Positions 61,270 to 64,000 of a stretch of DNA of 64,000 nt are shown here, one piece after another (the first letter of the stretch is position 1; each line of letters starts with the position of its first letter). A model generated the notes under the pieces. That model was not told the origin of the DNA. It worked only from the letters and a program-made list of their open reading frames with translations, and made no database searches. The stretch is from Verrucomicrobiaceae bacterium (GTDB lineage: Bacteria > Verrucomicrobiota > Verrucomicrobiia > Verrucomicrobiales > Akkermansiaceae): contig JAIXQH010000025.1 of the NCBI GenBank assembly GCA_027484055.1, forward strand, positions 62,001-126,000, given 5' to 3'. A program made the translations under genes and the position numbers.

Positions 61270-62472
61270 CTATGGCCCTTGAAGCTGTGACATTTCCGAG
61301 CGCATGTGGTCCATGAGGCGCTGCATATCGGAAAGGTGGCGCAGCATTCGCTCTTCATTACCGGGCTTAGCCCTCCCACGCGGTGAGGTGTCGCGAGCGA
61401 GTTGTGTGGCCTCTTCTTGCTGCTGTCGTGCGAGGGCGAGGGCTGGATCGACACCATCCGATTTCAGCAATTTCACAAGGGCGGCCGCCGGCATGATAAA
61501 GGTGCGGGTCCGGTCGGCGCGCGCCAAGGTGATCCCGATGACTTGTCCTTTGAGATCGACGACCGGGCCGCCGATCTGATTCGGACTCGGGTGCATGTCC
61601 GACTGCATCGCATGGGTGAATGAATCGCGGACTTGGCTGATCGGGCCACCCATGCGCTCCATTTGACGAAGTCGCTCGCCGAAAAACTGGTCGGTTTTGG
61701 GTCGATTCCCAAGTAGCACGTCAAATTTTTTCTCGCCCTCCGCCGTTTTAGCGAGCAGCGAAATTCTTGAACCCGGTGCCACGCCAGTTAGGGCATTCTT
61801 TAACTCAAGCAATCCGGATATGGAACGCTCACCGACTTTTAAAATGACATCGTTCGGCTTGAGACCAGCAGCTTCAGCACCGGTTTTTTCGGTAACTTCC
61901 GTAATTCTAACGCCCTCACCCCGGTAATCCGGATCGCTGGCGATGCCGAGAAATGCAGAGTCCGTCTCACGTAAATTTCTTTCCAACACACTCACCACTC
62001 CAAAGGCCCCGAGACGACCGTCCGGCTGCGGAGCTGCGATGAAGTCACCGAGCTTGGGAGAGGCCTGCGACCACTTCACCGGAGTCAGTGGCTTCCCGTT
62101 TATTTTTAACAGCACGAGGTCTTCATCTTGATAAACGGAAACCAGCTCCACGGCCCGAGTCTCATTTTCACCGGCATCAGCGATGAGGGCCCCCTTCGCC
62201 TTGGAAATTTCACTCCACTTACTAAGGATCTGCGAGCCATCACCTACCACGGTGCCGTAGGCGAGTCGGCGACTGCCGGACCACAGCCTCACGGTAGACT
62301 TCGACGACTCCCCAAGCACGGGAATGATCGCCTCATTGAAAGCTTGTGTCTGCGCGTCAAGGGCTTGGCGCTCCTCTGGCAAAATGAGCGGCACTTCCTT
62401 CTCGGCGAATGTTGAATCCGCACCGAGAAGGGTCAGGGTCAGCAATACGATGGATTTCATAAATGGCTTCAT
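61270..62472 (-). CDS. PDZ-containing degenerate trypsin-like protein (pseudoprotease)
   Basis: A 400-residue exported protein. After a signal peptide come a trypsin-like first barrel (STVRLWSGSRRLAYGTVVGDG), a PDZ domain at about 172-256 (FLGIASDPDYRGEGVRITEV, GLKPNDVILKVGERSISG) and the end of the second barrel (IGGPVVDLKGQVIGITLA, 300-317). The catalytic His position reads ILSKW instead of TAAH and the Ser position reads NQIGGP instead of GDSGGP; only the Asp region (QDEDLVLLKI) is kept. The PDZ domain lies before the GGPV segment, an unusual order. A coiled-coil-like Met/Gln/Arg-rich tail follows. Its ATG overlaps the stop of the active protease gene. Confidence 0.82.
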   Translation of the reverse strand: MKPFMKSIVLLTLTLLGADSTFAEKEVPLILPEERQALDAQTQAFNEAIIPVLGESSKSTVRLWSGSRRLAYGTVVGDGSQILSKWSEISKAKGALIADAGENETRAVELVSVYQDEDLVLLKINGKPLTPVKWSQASPKLGDFIAAPQPDGRLGAFGVVSVLERNLRETDSAFLGIASDPDYRGEGVRITEVTEKTGAEAAGLKPNDVILKVGERSISGLLELKNALTGVAPGSRISLLAKTAEGEKKFDVLLGNRPKTDQFFGERLRQMERMGGPISQVRDSFTHAMQSDMHPSPNQIGGPVVDLKGQVIGITLARADRTRTFIMPAAALVKLLKSDGVDPALALARQQQEEATQLARDTSPRGRAKPGNEERMLRHLSDMQRLMDHMRSEMSQLQGP

Positions 62473-63464
62473 TATCTTTCTTGGAAAAGGGCTTCGCGGC
62501 GGGCCAGCACGACTTCGACATCAAGTGCTTTCTGATCCCGGAGTAGTCCGAGCTTCACGCGATCTCCCGGTTGGCGTTTCACCAGTACTTGGAGAAGCTT
62601 GCCGCCGTCGCGAATTTCACTGCCGTCGAGAGATTGGATGATATCGCCCACTCGGAGGCCAGACGCTGCGGCGGGTGACCGAGGGACCACGCTTTGCACG
62701 GGCACACCTTTGATGTTTCGCTGCATCCCCATGCCTATCCCTAAGACGGGCATTTCCGGGTTCGCGAACGGGTTGGTTTGCAGCTCCCCCCACATTTCTC
62801 CGGCTTGGATGCGATCCCAGTCTTCTTTGAGACCGTCGATGCCCGCGTGATTATTGTTCAAAAGCGAACTCCCGATGGATGAGTTAATCCCCACGATTTT
62901 TCCCTCTAAATCAAACACCGGCCCACCCGAGTCACCGCCGATGAGGGTGCAGTTCGTGGTGAAAAAATTTCCTGGACCTCTCGACACCACGTGACCGAAA
63001 CGGACCGGCGGCGTGCGCGCGGCATCGAACCCAGCAGAATGCCCGAGGGCGACCACCCAATCCCCTGCGGCGAGTGGCTTGGAGGATCCCATCGGAGCAA
63101 ACGGCCAAGTGCCCTTGTCGATGATTTGTACCATCGCGATATCTTTCGAAAAATTGGCCCCCAGCACTTTCCCCCGCACCTGCTCACCATCCGGGAAAAC
63201 CACTTCGACTTCCTCCGCCCCTTGCACCACGTGGGCCGCCGTTAAGATCAGTCCGCTCGCCGTGGTGATGACGCCAGAACCCGAGGAGCCCGTGCGCGAA
63301 GAAAGCAGCGCTACGGTGGCTGGCATCACGTTTTGTGACACCGTCTTCACCTTCGCCTCTAGGTTGATGATGTCTTTTAAGTCGCGCACCGGCGGAGCTG
63401 CGTGGACGAGCACAGGCATAGAAACACCAAGGCTAAGAAGCAGAATGCAGGATTTCACGTTCAT
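62472..63464 (-). CDS. HtrA/DegQ-like serine protease with one PDZ domain
   Basis: A 330-residue exported protease. A signal peptide (MNVKSCILLLSLGVSMPVLVHA) is followed by a trypsin-like domain with His78 (LILTAAHVV), Asp108 (SKDIAMVQI) and Ser179 (GGDSGGPVFD), then one PDZ domain at about 240-322 (VPVQSVVPRSPAAASGLRVGDIIQSLDG). It would act in periplasmic quality control. The next gene is an inactive relative coupled by a TAATG overlap, so the two probably form a complex. Start at 63464; divergent from the penicillin-binding protein gene. Confidence 0.9.
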   Translation of the reverse strand: MNVKSCILLLSLGVSMPVLVHAAPPVRDLKDIINLEAKVKTVSQNVMPATVALLSSRTGSSGSGVITTASGLILTAAHVVQGAEEVEVVFPDGEQVRGKVLGANFSKDIAMVQIIDKGTWPFAPMGSSKPLAAGDWVVALGHSAGFDAARTPPVRFGHVVSRGPGNFFTTNCTLIGGDSGGPVFDLEGKIVGINSSIGSSLLNNNHAGIDGLKEDWDRIQAGEMWGELQTNPFANPEMPVLGIGMGMQRNIKGVPVQSVVPRSPAAASGLRVGDIIQSLDGSEIRDGGKLLQVLVKRQPGDRVKLGLLRDQKALDVEVVLARREALFQER

Positions 63465-63561
63465 GGTTTCGTCGGTAAGAGCGGCACCCATCACCGAGTT
63501 CGTCTGTCGCAATAAACAAGATTGGAACCTCAGCTTGGAAGAGCTTATCCTGCACCCGCCG

Positions 63562-64000
63562 ATGCCAAAACGCAACCCGCCAGACACCAACAGCCCACAA
63601 CGACCTGGGGTCTCCTCTGGGCCCAGCCCGCTGTCCTTATTGATCTTTTGGCCATTTCACCTCTTCAATTTTTTCACAAGGGGGCTTCACCCGTTCTTCC
63701 AATTTCTCACTCGCGCGGCTGGGTATCCCTTCGTCGCTGGACTCTATGGTCTCGTTTTCATCGCCATCATCTACGGACTCCGCGCCCAAAAATACGATTT
63801 GTCCAAAATCCAAGCCATGCCGGAACGCTCGATCATCCATGACCGCCTCGGCGAGGAAATCGGTCGCATCCATGGTGAAAAGCGCTCACTAGTCCCCCTT
63901 CAGCAAGTCTCGGAAAACTTCCGCAAGGCCATTCTCGCCCGCGAAGACGAACGATTTTACCACCATGGAGCCGTTGACCCCATCGGTATTGCCCGTGCGT
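63562..64000 (+). CDS. Class A penicillin-binding protein, N-terminal part (runs off the window)
   Basis: The first 146 codons of a bifunctional peptidoglycan synthase. A cytoplasmic basic start (MPKRNPPDTNSPQRPG) and a Trp/Phe-rich stretch lead to one transmembrane anchor (AGLYGLVFIAIIYGL). SIIHDRLGEEIGRI and then FRKAILAREDERFYHHGAVD follow; the last is the glycosyltransferase-51 motif with the catalytic Glu in EDERFYHH. The transpeptidase domain lies beyond the window. The ATG at 63562 is chosen because it gives the usual short cytoplasmic tail. Divergent from the HtrA-like gene. Confidence 0.87.
   Translation, partial: MPKRNPPDTNSPQRPGVSSGPSPLSLLIFWPFHLFNFFTRGLHPFFQFLTRAAGYPFVAGLYGLVFIAIIYGLRAQKYDLSKIQAMPERSIIHDRLGEEIGRIHGEKRSLVPLQQVSENFRKAILAREDERFYHHGAVDPIGIARA

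Overview
This is a 64 kb chromosomal window from a GC-rich bacterium, most likely a member of the Verrucomicrobiota (Verrucomicrobiae). The assignment rests on content rather than on a marker gene. It has a PEP-CTERM protein ending in the short PEP/hydrophobic/RRRR tail, a stand-alone secreted pseudopilin with the GFTLVELLVVI leader, EF-hand plus YHYH secreted proteins, repeat-rich secreted proteins, very few recognisable Shine-Dalgarno sequences, and DUF420/SCO/ctaB genes of an aerobic respiratory chain. There is no rRNA and no CRISPR array. One tRNA (Val, GAC) was found. Gene density is high and most of the window is ordinary housekeeping DNA.

Layout. 1-2.8 kb: the N-terminal part of alanine racemase, a DUF2452 protein, a pseudopilin and a secreted lipase-like hydrolase, all on the minus strand. 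3.0-7.3 kb: the lutABC L-lactate oxidation operon followed by recO and a TPR protein. 7.3-12.4 kb (minus): DUF420 protein, two SCO-like proteins (one without cysteines), glutamine cyclotransferase, a KsgA-Nudix fusion and a PEP-CTERM trypsin-like protease. 12.5-18.4 kb: ABC exporter, EF-hand and YHYH secreted proteins, a small-protein/nucleotidyltransferase pair, threonylcarbamoyl-AMP synthase and a response regulator. 18.4-24.9 kb (minus): two very large paralogous hybrid histidine kinases. 25.1-40.8 kb: metX, secreted repeat proteins, an orphan ParA-like ATPase, nagZ, a membrane protein, yebC, rsgA, cstA, an acetate-permease-like symporter with its DUF485 partner, trpF, tatD, a LysM lipoprotein and a thioredoxin-fold protein.

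41-49.7 kb: a BlaI-type repressor fused to a histone-H1-like Lys/Ala tail, tRNA-Val, a SirB1-like protein, SMUG1 uracil-DNA glycosylase, ctaB, and a compact minus-strand operon of aldo/keto reductase, SMP-30-like lactonase, larE, larB and larC. The last three make the nickel-pincer cofactor of LarA-type racemases; larA is not in the window. 49.9-55.1 kb: an accessory plus-strand cassette of mostly unknown genes (truncated hydrolase, intact hydrolase, lipoprotein, helical protein, peptidoglycan amidase, membrane protein with a GPTT-repeat tail, conserved unknown). It ends at a terminator and a 21-bp repeat array. 55.7-57.6 kb: a two-gene DUF5131/three-Cys-motif-partner unit set between palindrome-rich non-coding stretches. 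57.9-64 kb: DUF3616 protein, a frameshifted ypfJ-type zinc metallopeptidase, maf, a coupled pair of PDZ proteases (one active, one degenerate), and the start of a class A penicillin-binding protein.

The best candidates for something undescribed are the 49.9-55.1 kb cassette, the BlaI-histone fusion, the KsgA-Nudix fusion, the protease/pseudoprotease pair, the lar operon with its sugar-acid-like partners, and the 21-bp heptad-encoding repeat array. All functional assignments are from reading motifs by eye; no database search was run.
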